From contig MCGE01000034.1 in assembly GCA_002105175.1 (NCBI GenBank), positions 252,001 to 316,000 of the forward strand: DNA of 64,000 nt, given 5' to 3'. The translations under genes were made by a program, and so were the position numbers. Positions 1 to 12,180 of this stretch are shown here, in pieces. Every line of letters starts with the position of its first letter. The first letter of the stretch is position 1. The notes beneath the pieces are model-generated. The model had not been told where the DNA came from, did not search any database, and saw only the letters and a list, made by a program, of their open reading frames with translations. Source of the DNA: Absidia repens. Lineage: Eukaryota; Mucoromycota; Mucoromycetes; Mucorales; Cunninghamellaceae.

Positions 1-1487
1 GTTTGGGTCCAATCCGCTCGAGAAGGTCGTGTATTTTCATAAGGTCGTTGTTGTTGATTTCTGCCGCTGTCGTCGGGCAGGTGTTCTTGTCGTTTGTTGT
101 AGTAGTAGTAGCAGTGGTGGTGGTGGTGTTGTTGTTTTCAGATGCGTCGTCGTCATCGCCGTCATCTTCGTCATCATCGTTAAACGCGCGCCGACTGGTC
201 TCCAAAACTTGCAGATGTTTTTCAGTGAGAGGGCGACCAGTAGCAATGGCGTAAAACGGGTCACTTGGCTGTGTGTTGAAATCTACCTCGCATGAAGTCC
301 CCCCCCAAAAAAAAAACGTCAGGAATAATAGTAATATAAAATAAAAAAAAAAAGCGAGATTGAGTTCAACTTACCACCTAGCATGAGGGGCAACCAATTC
401 TGCTCAGGATGCTTGTCGGCCAGCTGTTTCTGGAAGTTAAAAAGGTGGTGTCTATATATCAAGGCTTGACGACATCGCTCGTAGGTACTAGGTGGACGCC
501 AGTACAAGTGTGTATTAGAGATAATAACACCGCCACCACCAGAAAGATTATGGTCGTCGTCGTTGTCTTGTCTATAAGCTAGGGCAACCAATTGACCAAT
601 ATTACCGGTTGTCTGTGTTGGTTTGCATGATTCGTCTGTGTCGTAGTCTAAAGTCCGATACTCGATCTGCTTCCACATGGTCTCCCGGTACGCGATCACA
701 CATCCATGTCGTTTGGTTTCATGCCGATGGAAAAGAGTTGTGTACCTAGCAACACCAACAATAATAACAATAATAATAAAATGAGTTCAAGTGAATATGG
801 TGTGTTTGTAGGTATGAATGGTGGTAGTTCCTTTTATCATACCCTAGCTTGGCCAATGCGTCCTTGTAGAATTCGTCATAGTTGTCCAACTCTGATTAGA
901 AAAAGACGGTGACAGGTCGAAGGGTGAGTATCAAGTACAAATATATATATTGATGTCTTTACCTTGCAAACACATAAGATCAGGCTGATAATAGCCTATT
1001 TCTTCCATCACCATTCGTCGTCTTGTTTTCTACGGCAATAACAAAGAGGTTCAGTTTGACTCAAGAAGATATATATATGTATATATATATGTATCCCTAT
1101 TTACCCATTTTAACATATCGCCGGCTGTAGGATGAATGGCCCTTTGACACATAGTTTGAGCTAACACCTATAATGGTGAGTGAATAAAGAGAAAAAACGA
1201 AGTGTTTGAGCCTGGTTTTCATTACACCGAAGTACAGTATTTTGACTTACATTGTACGTCATGATAGTGATTGGTCTATGACGGAAAGTCGATTGCCATT
1301 TGCGTTGATAAGGGACAGGAGGAGGAAGTTGGCCAGACACTGTTTGACCTGACGCTGCAGTTGATGGTGCTGATGGTGCTTGTTGTCCTGATGCCTGCAT
1401 CAGTTGTTGCTTAAGTTTCTTTTTTTCTAACCGTAAGGCCTTTTTTTCTAGACGAATTTTGTCTTTTTCTGCAGCTGTTGAATCCAT
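1..1487 (-). CDS. NGL2/CCR4-type endonuclease-exonuclease-phosphatase family RNase (3' end beyond window)
   Basis: Inferred Mg-dependent RNA 3' exonuclease of the NGL/CCR4/nocturnin group; yeast Ngl2 trims 5.8S rRNA. Exons on the minus strand: 1261-1487, 1105-1167, 963-1029, 843-891, 375-745 and 1-282, running off the edge. Joined exons give the family's motif order: a basic coiled N-terminus, then MTYNVLAQ, PDLMCLQE (metal-binding Glu), HGCVIAYR, VISNTHLYWRP and LGGDFNTQP. All introns are GT-AG and keep frame; the acceptor at 282/283 rebuilds GDFN exactly. An acidic, threonine-rich low-complexity stretch lies at about 90-190 in the last visible exon. The catalytic C-terminal Asp-His region is outside the window. 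The family is clear; Ngl2 versus Ngl1/Ngl3 is not settled, and the long acidic insert is unusual. Confidence 0.85.
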
Positions 1488-1969
1488 GACAATTTATACA
1501 AAGTAAGTGAAGAGGGTCGGAGGAAGAAGGTGGGGGGGGACAAAGAAAAAAAAAGGTGGGGAAAGGCTTCCTGATTTTATATACATGCCAAAAAACAAAA
1601 AAAATGCGGGATTTGAAATCCCGTGTCTTGTTTTCAAACGTCCCCCCGCCGTTGAAACCTGCCGCAGTGATAAAAAAAAACCATCATCGACCGAGTGGCC
1701 GGGTATCAACGTCAGTATCGAGAAGACATGAGAAGTTTAATCTATTAACGTTTCAAAACAACATTCAGCTTCTATGGATCCTTTCCTGTCTCGACATTCT
1801 TAAATAAATAAATAGAAATCATGCAACTTCGAGCCTTCGAATACGTTTATTATATCTATAGGCAAAAGCTCTGTAATTATTTCCTTTCTTTCAGGAGAAG
1901 CATACAGCATGAATACCAAAAACAAACCGAAGCCAGTTTTGACACATGAATGTTTGGTTTGGAGAGAGG
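1488..1969. other. Intergenic / upstream region of the NGL2-like gene
   Basis: Besides the palindrome at 1607-1623, this stretch is AT-rich with A runs. The open frames on either strand are short and show no domain or splice-consistent partner. I see no further gene. Confidence 0.5.
1607..1623. promoter_or_regulatory. TTYAAANCCCGC-like promoter element, palindromic copy
   Basis: A perfect 17-nt palindrome (CGGGATTTGAAATCCCG) lies about 120 bp upstream of the NGL2-like start codon. It reads as the recurring element on both strands. Regulatory role is inferred only from its recurrence upstream of other genes in this window. Confidence 0.35.
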
Positions 1970-2089
1970 TACTGGATTTCCAAAATAAATTCGTAATTGT
2001 TTAAACTCAGATTCGTAATTATTTTGATTGATTTCGTAAAAATTTCAATGTATGTTCTTGTTATTGATAAAAAAAGTCTCTATTCTATA

Positions 2090-2136
<47 letters not shown>

Positions 2137-2175
2137 GAATTAAACATTTTACGAAATTACCTTGAAAATCCAGTA
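1970..2175. mobile_element. Small TIR element (MITE) of Tc1/mariner type
   Basis: About 200 bp bounded by imperfect inverted ends of roughly 35 nt. Left is TACTGGATTTCCAAAATAAA; right, reverse-complemented, begins TACTGGATTTTCAAGGTAAT. Both continue into TTCGTAA and TGTTTAA. The flanking TA fits the Tc1/mariner target duplication. The interior has subterminal TTCGTAA copies and a 45-nt A run at about 2091-2135, and no coding capacity. The same end sequence closes the decayed transposon at 5742, so this looks like a non-autonomous derivative of that family. Confidence 0.7.
2091..2135. repeat. Poly(A) run inside the MITE
   Basis: About 45 consecutive A residues on the plus strand inside the TIR element. 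Length may be unreliable because homopolymers of this size are error-prone. Confidence 0.8.
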
Positions 2176-2315
2176 ATTAAAAGACCTCTAATAAAACAGT
2201 AAAAATATATTTGTTTTTTATTGAGAAAAGTTACACTATATAAAAATAAAAGTCAATAATAAAAAGGAAATACTTATTTATTCAATGGAAGTAGTAAAAT
2301 TAAAAATGTATATAG

Positions 2316-3938
<1,623 letters not shown>

Positions 3939-4050
3939 GAGCTAGAATGGCGGAGATACAAATTATAAATATGACTTCACAACAGTATGTTTTTGTCCGC
4001 TATTTGTTTTTTTAAATGAAACCACAACCAAACCACAACCTGTATTTGAT

Positions 4051-4524
4051 GTCATTTTTTGATGGGGACTCTACCGATAAAGAAGGTGAAGCATGTCTCT
4101 CGATAGCTGAAGGGGATTGTGAAAGGCTATCGACACTTGACTGTCTCCCAGTTTATCTTTGATGCTAAGCGTCTACCCTTGGCGTTATACGTCCTCATCT
4201 GTGCCAGTAAGGTATATGTCGGGTTTCACGGTATACCTTGATGACACGGATCCTTTGGATGCTGAAAAGATAAGCTGATCATTATAGGATTGTAAAGCAG
4301 TCGTCATTTTTGATGGGGACTCTACCGATAAAGAAGGTGAAGCATGTCTCTCGATAGCTGAAGGGGATTGTGAAAGGCTATCGACACTTGAATGTCTCCC
4401 AGTTTATCTTTGATGCTAAGCGTCTACCCTTGGCGTTATATGTCCTCATCTGTGCCAGTAAGGTATATGTCGGGTTTCACGGTATACCTTGATGACATGG
4501 ATCCTTTGGATGCTGAAAAGATAA
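4051..4524 (+). repeat. Tandem direct duplication of about 222 bp
   Basis: Unit 1 is 4051-4273 and unit 2 is 4303-4524, separated by 29 bp. They differ at only a few positions (for example GACACGG versus GACATGG, and one T in a T run). The duplication sits at the left of the transposon relic and may be part of it. Near-identity implies a recent event. Confidence 0.85.
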
Positions 4525-5195
4525 CTGGCTTTACAGTTGTAGTGGTTGTTGGTTACCCTGGGCAACCAAAAAGGTCAGTCAAACATTTATAGTACACTCA
4601 CTGTCATCTTCTGTATGTTATTTGGTCAATTCTCAATAGAAACCTTTGTTTAGGTGATACAATTGTTGCCTTTGACCTGATAGCCGAAGCGACTGACATT
4701 GCCATCTCCTGTGTGAAGAGACTGAACGAAATTTGGTGGAAAGGTAGCAAAAAAAAAAAAAAAAAAAAAAGGATATACTGGCTATGTGATGATGGGAATG
4801 CACTTGCTCTTTTTTTTTTTTTTAGTTAGGCGGTTTACCTGTTGAAGTCATGCCAACAATAACAATAACAACAACAACAACAACAACAACAGGAACAACA
4901 CAGCAACAAGAAGAGAAAACTTTTGGTCATCATGGAACAGATACTGTCGACTCAAAACACTACTATTAGGCCATGGTCTTGGACTACTGATGAAGTCCAA
5001 TTACGAAAACGTGATTCTGTCCTATCAGCTCCCACTTTTTTGGCGCATTATCAATGTAAGTCTAAATCATAGTATCATGATAGTTTATACTCCTTCTCAC
5101 TTCTTTTTTCTTTCTCTTAGGACATACGACGACACAAATGGATAGGAAAAATGACTTGATGAAACAACACATACTTTGAATTAAAAAAACTGTTA

Positions 5196-5480
5196 TCTAA
5201 TTATGGACGCAGTACAGCAATCGAAAAACATAGAACAACCGCTTGCTGACCATGGATACCGACTACTTCACTTATCTCACCCTTACTCTCCCGAACTCAA
5301 TCCAATCGAACAATTCTGGTCTAAGGTGGAACTCTTGATCGAGGTAGACGCATCGTTGGGCTTTGACACGTTATATTAAAGGATACCCGACACCTGCAAA
5401 AGTTGTCCGGAAGAATCTCTCTTTGGATATTTGGCTTTGCTCCGCTTTTGATGATTGTCTCAATGGAAATCCTATTTAGT
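5196..5480 (+). pseudogene. Tc1/mariner transposase C-terminal fragment
   Basis: Reads MDAVQQSKNIEQPLADHGY, LLHLSHPYSPELNPIEQFWS and KVELLIEVDASLGFDTLY, then a stop. The LNPIE motif carries the third acidic residue of the catalytic triad. Downstream DNA still resembles transposase in a shifted frame, so at least one frameshift has occurred. The first two catalytic Asp regions could not be found intact. Inactive. Confidence 0.75.
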
Positions 5481-5567
5481 ACAGTTTAGTTTATCTTTTT
5501 TTAGATGGTATGATTTGATATGTTTATATCCAATAAACTTTTTTTGTATCTTTGTCTTTTATATTTA

Positions 5568-5614
5568 GGTAGTATGTAGTATGTAGTATGTAGTATGTAG
5601 TATGTAGTATGTAG
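5568..5614 (+). repeat. 7-bp tandem repeat (GTAGTAT)n
   Basis: About six copies of GTAGTAT directly before the right end of the transposon relic, decaying into GTGGGTGGTAGGTGG. Confidence 0.9.
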
Positions 5615-5742
5615 TGGGTGGTAGGTGGTACAACTGATTTGGCGACAAGTTGATCAAAAAAAAATAAGTACGAATCGGAATTTGAAAGTTTACGAAGTAG
5701 GATTTGTTTCCAAAGTTACGAAATTACCTTGGAAATCCAGTA

Positions 5743-6511
5743 ATTTAAAATTCTGACAATTTAGTAAAGATGGTAACGCACACATGTACCTGTTTAGATG
5801 TTGAATTGAACAGATTTGCCGGGCAGGGGTTGACTGATTGATTGATCATTTTACCTGGACCAGACAGCTAGAAGGGCTGTCTCTTTTTTATTTTCTTTCT
5901 TTTTGTTTTTCATTATCATCACATTCGAACAAAGGACAATAATAGAGTCATTTTTGGTGTTGGTTCTGTTGAACATGATTGTAAGCAATGAAAATCGATA
6001 TTTCTAAAAGAAATGCTCGCTCTAATTCAATCACGCAATTGTCCAACGCATAATGCTACAATAAACAATATTGGTAATCGAACAAGCAGTAGTCATTGGT
6101 ACCGTGGATTGATGAATGACGCTAATACAAATCCTCTCCATCTGATTACATATTAGATAGTGTACTCATAGCCTATCACCAGTCCACTCTTCCTCCTCCT
6201 TTTGTATATGGCAGCCATAGCTATCATCGCATCCTTCACCTAGACATACTTTACGTTAGTAATTGTTTGGATGACAAATATGCCAACCTCCCTGCCAAAA
6301 TGCATGCTTGCTAGCTGGCTGTGTTTATTTTTTATTTTATTTTTTGCCGCGCCATTGTGTGCTCGGCCAATCATTTTCCAGGCTCAGGCACAATTTGCTC
6401 ACATTTTTTTACCAATATAAATAACGAAATCCCCCGCATCTTTTCCTTGTTTTTTTGTTGATATAATTTCATATTCTTCAAATACCCTTTTTCATCCTTC
6501 ATCTCTATATA
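5743..6511. other. Intergenic region and ATX1 promoter
   Basis: No convincing gene. The last 150 bp hold promoter-like features for the plus-strand copper chaperone: a CCAAT at about 6368, TTTGCTCA at 6394-6401 and a TATAAATA-like box at about 6416-6423. A pyrimidine-rich stretch leads to the start codon. Confidence 0.45.
6394..6401 (+). promoter_or_regulatory. TTTGCTCA, matches the yeast Mac1 copper-response core
   Basis: The octamer lies about 110 bp upstream of the ATX1 start and about 15 bp before a TATA-like box. In yeast, TTTGCTC(A) is the site for the copper-sensing activator Mac1. One octamer can occur by chance, so the role is inferred from the gene's function. Confidence 0.3.
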
Positions 6512-6884
6512 ATGGCTGTAAGTGGGGGGTTTCCGCTTGCGGGGGTTGACTATTTGGATCATGACTGATGACTCATCTCTCCCTTTTTTATGTAGCAATA
6601 TCTTTTCACTGTCGAAATGTCCTGCAGCGGTTGCTCTGGTGCTGTTGAACGTGCCTTGGGCAAACTTCAAGGTAAAAATAACAACTACAACTCTAGATCA
6701 TCATATCCTGGGTACCTTTTTTTTAATTTTCTTCTTTTTTTCTTTTTTTTTTCTAGGTGTTGATAAGATTGATGTGAGCTTGGAAGATCAAACCGTTAAG
6801 GTCGATTCCAGCTTGCCTTTGGACGATGTGTTGGCTGCCATCCGCAAAACCGGCAAGAATGTCACTAGCTCCAAGGAAATCTAG
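6512..6884 (+). CDS. ATX1: Copper metallochaperone Atx1
   Basis: Cytosolic carrier that hands Cu(I) to the Golgi P-type ATPase (Ccc2 in yeast). Exons 6512-6517, 6596-6671 and 6757-6884 give 69 aa, the usual size for this family. The first coding exon is only ATGGCT. The single HMA domain fills the protein: MAQYLFTVEMSCSGC carries the metal-binding MxCxxC motif at residues 10-15. The C-terminal AAIRKTGKNV has the conserved lysine-rich loop used for docking. TAG stop at 6882-6884. A possible copper-response site lies upstream. Confidence 0.95.
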
Positions 6885-7254
6885 ACGGATTTATAGAGTA
6901 GCAGTAGCAATAGCAGTAGCCCTCCTCAATCCTCCTTCCCCCTTCTTCAATTCCCCCCCCTTCCAAACCTGCACCATTATTTATTTATATGATACAAGTC
7001 AATAATCAATGATAATAATAAAAAAAAAAAACTATATTCTTTATTTTGTGATCATTCAGGAAGAAAAATATTGAGGAATGTGTTTGTATGTATGTATGTG
7101 TTTGTGTGTGGTTAATGGCAAGTACATGGATAATGAAGACGTATGCGTGAATAGTACAAAAAAAAGGGACAGTGTTGGCTATAGGGAATACGAGAATAAA
7201 GAGAAATAAAAATAGGGGAGGGGGTTCCTAAATCTATCACCTAACGACTAAAAA
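6885..7254. other. Convergent 3' region between ATX1 and the OPY2-like gene
   Basis: C-rich then A-rich 3' sequence; ATAATAATAAA at about 7012 is a plausible poly(A) signal for ATX1. Short TGTATG/GTGT repeats occur at about 7083-7110. No gene seen. Confidence 0.5.
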
Positions 7255-8569
7255 TCAGTGTTGTTGATGTTGTTGTCCATGCCAAAAGATCGTAATTTCA
7301 CCATCTCCTAAAGTAGATCCAAGACTTTGGTTCATACTAGGGCGAGAAGAGCCAGGTAGATCATCATCAGCATCATCTGTCGAGAGATTACTTTGGAATG
7401 GATTTTCTTGATCCTCGCCTGATTTGGTGCCAGTCGTCGTCGTTGCTAGTTCAATTGTGCTGTTGCCGCGCATCCATTTGGTACCGTGTACCTCATGACT
7501 TGGTTTGGTTGATAGCGTTGGTGCTGATCCATTTCGTCGCAAACTGCTGACACGTAAAATCTGTGGTTTGGCGCGAGTCATTTGAATAGCATGATGGGAT
7601 GGGTATACGTCCGCGCTAATAACAGAATGGTGTCGGCTACTCATATCATCATCATCATCATTATCGTCATCTTTCTTGCTGCTGCTGCTGCTGGTGGTGT
7701 TGATTTTTACGGCGTATGGGGAATGATGGGGATCTTGGAAAGGGTTCTCAATTGCTGTTGTCGCGTTACTGTTAGGCAGAGAATTGATTGATTGTTGTAT
7801 TTGATGGGATGGCGGGATATAGGTAATTGGGATGACACCAGATGCTATTGAATGAGAGGTGGACTATTCATATAAATAAATAAAAGTAAGGGAATGAGTC
7901 ATGCTATGTAATTCGTAATAATATCAATAGAGGGGCATACTTACATTTCTAGTGTGTTCAAGCATTGCTTGTGGCACATCAGATAGTGAAGGGTATATAA
8001 CAAATTTATTATTCATGAAGCTACTGGATTGCTGCTGCTGTTGCTGCTGATGGTGTTGCTGTACAGATGATTGGAAAGGCAAGGCACGAGTAATATTTCT
8101 TCTAGACCTATGAATACAAAGTGCCAAACCACCTATAAGAAGTCCACCTCCCACCAGTCCACCAACAAGTCCACCTATCAGACTGCTATTGTTTTCACCG
8201 CCTTGCTGTTCATTGCCGTCATCAGTAGTTTTGTGTGAGCTATTGTTGTCCGGTGGTGAGGAGATTCCAAGGGCGGATCTTGACATGCATTTGGAAGGAG
8301 GGCACTGACCACAGTTCGACATGGTTGAGAGAACACAAACGTCTGTACCGGAGCAGCTGGGTTGACATCGGGCCACACAATTCAATGGATTGCAGGAAGC
8401 TACATTTATAAATGAATTAGAAATCGTTGTGTGAAAAAAAAAAAAAAAAAAAAAAAAAAGATCAATCTATCATAGGAAGGAAGTACATACATTGTGCTGA
8501 GATTGAAGATGAAAAGAGGCACAGGAAAAAAAGAGACGTAAACAGGTAATGTGGAGATAAGGAATGCAT
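7255..8569 (-). CDS. Opy2-like membrane anchor with cysteine-rich ectodomain
   Basis: In yeast, Opy2 is a type I plasma-membrane protein that recruits Ste50 to the HOG and filamentation MAPK pathways. Exons 8491-8569, 7945-8399 and 7255-7863 give 380 aa. The start gives MHSLSPHYLFTSLFFLCLFS..ISAQ, a good signal peptide. Residues 29-64 hold eight Cys in the Opy2 N-terminal pattern (SSCNPLNC, CQPSC, CGQCPPSKC). Residues 100-122 are a glycine-rich membrane segment followed by HRSRR. The cytoplasmic tail is rich in Gln/Ser and carries VIPITYIPPS, two ENPFQ motifs and RVSSLRR, like motifs seen in fungal Opy2 tails. The ectodomain, signal and tail motifs agree. Ste50 binding is inferred. Confidence 0.8.
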
Positions 8570-8847
8570 TCAAGTTGGTCAAGTGTTGTTGTGTTAAAAA
8601 AATAGAGCGAGAAAATGTAAATCGAATGTGAGAGAGAAAGATAAAAAAAAAGAAGGGGGAAGGGGGAGGGGAGTTTTCTATAGCCATGAATGGAAGAGTA
8701 GAGGAAGGAGAGGGGTTGGAGAGACAAAGGGGAGAGAGCAATAACAATAAAGGGAAAATCAAACCCACAATCAAGGTAACACCAGCGAATATTGCCAAAA
8801 CCAGACTTGAGGGTTGCCGTGAATGTCCATCCGCCACCACCTTCACG

Positions 8848-8884
<37 letters not shown>

Positions 8885-10048
8885 AAAAATAAAATAAAAT
8901 TCAAAAGAGATCAATATATTTTGATGAATGGTAACATATTATTTATGCTAAATGAATGAGTTTTAATCCTACAGAATTATCCCTAGCACTCGGACGCGTT
9001 CCGATCGTGAAAGTGTATGACCTATTCATAAAATCAACCTAGTAATTAATTCAGTTCTTTTTCGTTATTGACTTTTAAATATTCGACTGTCTGATATATA
9101 TTATGCCCATTGGCACTTTATGGCGTTACCCTTATTGCCTTGCCACGACAGCCACTTCAGTACTTGTCGTTGAAATCATGTGATGCATCCCATTGGTCTG
9201 TGTAAATCGCTTCATGAATAAATATATCAGTTTGGATGTTCATAAATTATATTATCGTCTCCCTAACACTATATATCATCACTTCACCTTTAAACACTAA
9301 TGTTCGTCCAGTAGTATCCAGGAACGTTGTGGGGAAACATGAAACTCAAGTGCTAAAAATGACTCTTTGAATTATGAACGCATCTATGCTATTCGAAGAT
9401 TTCTGTTGTTAAGTAATAAATAAAATGGTCCTTTGATAAAATGAATGACTGTAAAAAGGGAAAGGACTGCATTTATCGATTTCACTCTAGTAAACAATTT
9501 TGGCTCGATTGCATTAACCCCAAATGATTCCCAGGTTGGTCATATGAGCAGCACCATTGACTAGGGTAGCATCTTGGTTTTAATGTATCTGTCTACCTAA
9601 TTAACACAATAGATACAGTATGTGTGATTTCTTTCTTTTCTCGTTACTGTACATGATATCAATTGTTCTTATTCATGTTAACTTATTATATTCTGATATT
9701 CATGAGACACGATCCAAAAAAGAAAAAAAAAGTTTAGTTGGGGTGAATAAACAATGAATTTTGAACAATAGTATGGCGTATTGTATCAAATAAATACGTA
9801 CTCATCTTTTATTATATCCTTTGGGCAAGTCGTACAGCCTAACAGGATCATAATCTCCCCCTTTTTTTAAAAAATATTTCAAATGCCGCTCTTTCGACAA
9901 CCCCACATGTGAATTCGTCAAGCATGTGAAGTGGGGGAGGGAGGAGGGGTAATTCTGCCTATATAAAATGCTTTCAATTTTTTTTTTCTCGTTTTCGTTT
10001 CTTTTTTTGTCTCTTTATATATATACTTTATAAAAAAACACTTTTATC
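8570..10048. other. Intergenic region between divergent OPY2-like and SCP2 genes
   Basis: About 1.5 kb with no gene. It holds an A run at about 8851-8882 upstream of the OPY2-like start, and AT-rich sequence to 9850. The SCP2 promoter follows: the TTTCAAATGCCGC element at 9877-9889, the split palindrome CCCCAC/GTGGGG at about 9901-9935, TATATAAAA at about 9960 and a pyrimidine tract before ATG. Confidence 0.5.
9877..9889 (+). promoter_or_regulatory. TTYAAANCCCGC-like promoter element
   Basis: TTTCAAATGCCGC, 160 bp upstream of the SCP2 start; variant of the element recurring at other promoters here. Confidence 0.3.
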
Positions 10049-10734
10049 ATGTCTGACATCATCGTGCCCGGTTTCAAGAGCTCTGAACTTATTGCTGAAC
10101 TCGACAAGATCTTCTCCAACTACTCTGCTGAAGAAAAGGCCAAGTTGATCAAACAGGTAATGAAGAAGGAACACGAAAAAAAAGACTGCGTCACAAAAGG
10201 CATCTACTCATATTAACTCATGTTGTGCTTACTTGTATGGATATAACAGGTGAACGGTGTCTTCCAATTTGTTATCAAAAACTCTGAAGGAAAGCAAGAA
10301 GTTTTCACTATTGACTGTAAGAAGGAAGGATCTGTCGTCCGTGGAAAAGGTCCTGTCAAGGCTGACGCTGTTATTTCCATGTAAGTTAATATTGTAATAT
10401 TCAAAAAGAGGTTCTGGGGTCAGGATATATATTGACAGTGCAGTACATGTATGACTAATCCTTCGTTTGCCATTTTATTTCTGTGTATATGTAGTGGTGA
10501 TAATGACTTTATTCAATTGGCTGAAGGAAAGCTCAATGGACAAAAGGCTTATATGTCCGGTAAACTCAAGATCAAGGGTCAAATTATGCTTGCTATGGTA
10601 AGAAAGAAGGAGTACCCAACTTTTGATGATGGAAGGTGGTGTGGTGTTTATTTATTTATTTACTTTTTTCTATATGTGATACATAGAAACTCGACAACGT
10701 CTTCAAGTCCGTCAAGCCTACTGCCAAGCTTTAG
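10049..10734 (+). CDS. SCP2 sterol-carrier domain protein with peroxisomal signal
   Basis: Stand-alone SCP2 protein of 129 aa, expected to bind fatty acyl-CoA, sterol or other lipid in the peroxisome. Exons 10049-10156, 10250-10380, 10495-10597 and 10687-10734. The protein begins MSDIIVPGFKSSELI. It carries family motifs FQFVIKNSEGK, FTIDCKKEG, ADAVISIGDNDFIQLAEGKL, and SGKLKIKGQIMLAMKL before the C-terminus. It ends AKL, a type 1 peroxisomal targeting signal. Length is normal for fungal single-domain SCP2 proteins. Strong TATA-like promoter; high expression is plausible but not shown. Confidence 0.95.
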
Positions 10735-11547
10735 AAATAGTGTAGCTTCCCCTCCCCCCCTTCCTTGCTTTCACTTCTCCACCCCTTACCCATCAATATT
10801 TATTCTTATTTGTTATTAATGTATATTTATTGCCGTTGATTGGTTTTATTATTATATACGATTCTTTGACGTTTGGTTTTTACAGTGTAATAAACTTGCC
10901 CCAAAACTGCTTTTGGTTTTTTGAACTACTATGCTTCGATGCTCATGTGAGGAAATTAAATTTCGCCCAGTCATATGGTTTTTATTTCCTTCTGTCCCTT
11001 CCAACTTTATTTTTGACTTTCTCTTTTTTTTTAATGCTGAAATAAAGATACTGAATCTTATCAGTATATATATATGGGCAAGCGATTAGAAGTGAGGGGT
11101 TGAATTTGGGCTGGTAATGGATGATGGTAGAAATTTATAGTGTTGGCACTGGTTGTGGCAGGTCGATTAGGGAATAGGTCTTTTTATGATGAACTATAGA
11201 TACTCGAGATGATCATAAACCAAGACTGTTTTTTTTCTGCATATGGGGTAAGAAAATGGGGGCGATGATTTGTTAGACATTTAGTGTTACCTCGACAGGA
11301 GTACCCAACAAACGAAATGATAACTCGAAAAATGAACCGGCGTCGCTGCCGATAGAAAATGGTGGTAGTCTCTTTCATGAAAAAGACAGCTACAGTAGGA
11401 ACCTACAATAGCGATATCAACGTGAAAATAAAATTACATCGTTATTGTGAGTAATATAGTTACTCTGATATGTATAGCCGTTCTATATCTATAAACACAG
11501 CAGTCTTCTCCTGAGAATTGCAGTGCAGCGGCCAACCACAGAAAATG
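10735..11547. other. Intergenic region before repeat copy A
   Basis: Contains the SCP2 3' region (ATTATTAATG and later AATAAA-type sites). Short open frames on both strands have no recognisable product. Nothing else seen. Confidence 0.45.
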
Positions 11548-12180
11548 TTTCAAATCCCGCCCACGTGAATATTTATTTACTCTATTTTTCGGCTCTCTTT
11601 CTTTTTTTTTTCCTTCCATTTCAATTTTTCTTCACCATTCAATTTCTATGGGGTTATTTTGGACCTAGAATTGTATCAGGACTATTTTAAAAGGGGTTTC
11701 AGCTCAGGGATTACAACATGCATGGGGAAACCCTTTCATTTTGGATTCAGGATTTGGGATCACCATTAGTTGGTTTTTTTGGAACCTTCATTAGCTTGGT
11801 TTAGTTTTAGTTTGCCCATAGTTAGTATCTGCGTCTGAATAAAATATGTCTCTTTTTACTTGCTTCAATGAAAAATGTCTCATTAGTCACTTTGTGCACT
11901 AGATCTCTTTTTTACTACCTTCACCACTTTTGATTAGTGTTGGTCGCTGTTGTACTTTAGAAAAACATATCGATATAAAGTATTTCTCACGTCGTGGATG
12001 TCTTATATATTATATTAGATTCTTTTTCACAATTGTGTCTTTAGATTAGTTTTGACCAGATGCCCCATCCCTAATAGTTTTCCCTCATTCTACCTCCAAT
12101 AGATCCCATGCTGTAGTGAAACTGGTACCCTTAGTTTAGTGTTGCCCATTAAATATGCTTCAATAAAACATGTCTTTTTT
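11548..12180 (+). repeat. Dispersed non-coding repeat, copy A
   Basis: One of three same-strand copies. It starts TTTCAAATCCCGCCCACGTG, then a TATTTA, a T-rich tract and CTTCACCATTCAA. Conserved blocks follow: CAGCTCAGGGATTACAA, TGCATGGGG, CCCTTTCATTTTGGATTCAG, CATTAGTTGG, CTTCATTAGCTT and AGTTTGCCCATAG. The second half repeats units with TTAGTGTTG and CTTCAATAAAA; the last is at about 12158-12170. No frame stays open across the copies, so it is not protein-coding. Confidence 0.85.

Larger units (their letters stand above)
4051..5742 (+). mobile_element. Decayed Tc1/mariner-type DDE transposon
   Basis: The region at about 5200-5340 translates to LLHLSHPYSPELNPIEQFWS, the classic C-terminal DDE block of Tc1/mariner transposases (PYSPxLNPIE). 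The frame then breaks: a stop follows within about 30 codons and related sequence continues in another frame. Upstream fragments (DLIAEATDIAISCVKRLNEI at about 4670-4730, plus an acidic/serine region at about 4930-5050) are in different frames. The right end (TTACGAAATTACC then GGAAATCCAGTA at about 5716-5742) matches the MITE TIR. No matching left end was found, so the element is truncated or rearranged. Confidence 0.75.

Noticed and set aside
1599..1700. Possible tRNA: hairpin with B-box-like GGATTTCAAATCC and nearby CGAGTGGCCG
   Set aside because: No acceptor stem, D arm or anticodon arm can be folded around it, and the stem-loop spacing does not fit a T arm.
8406..8904. Longer N-terminal frames upstream of the OPY2-like signal peptide
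   Set aside because: They start at non-ATG codons and are in other frames; the ATG at 8569 joins the Cys-rich exon in frame and gives a proper signal peptide.
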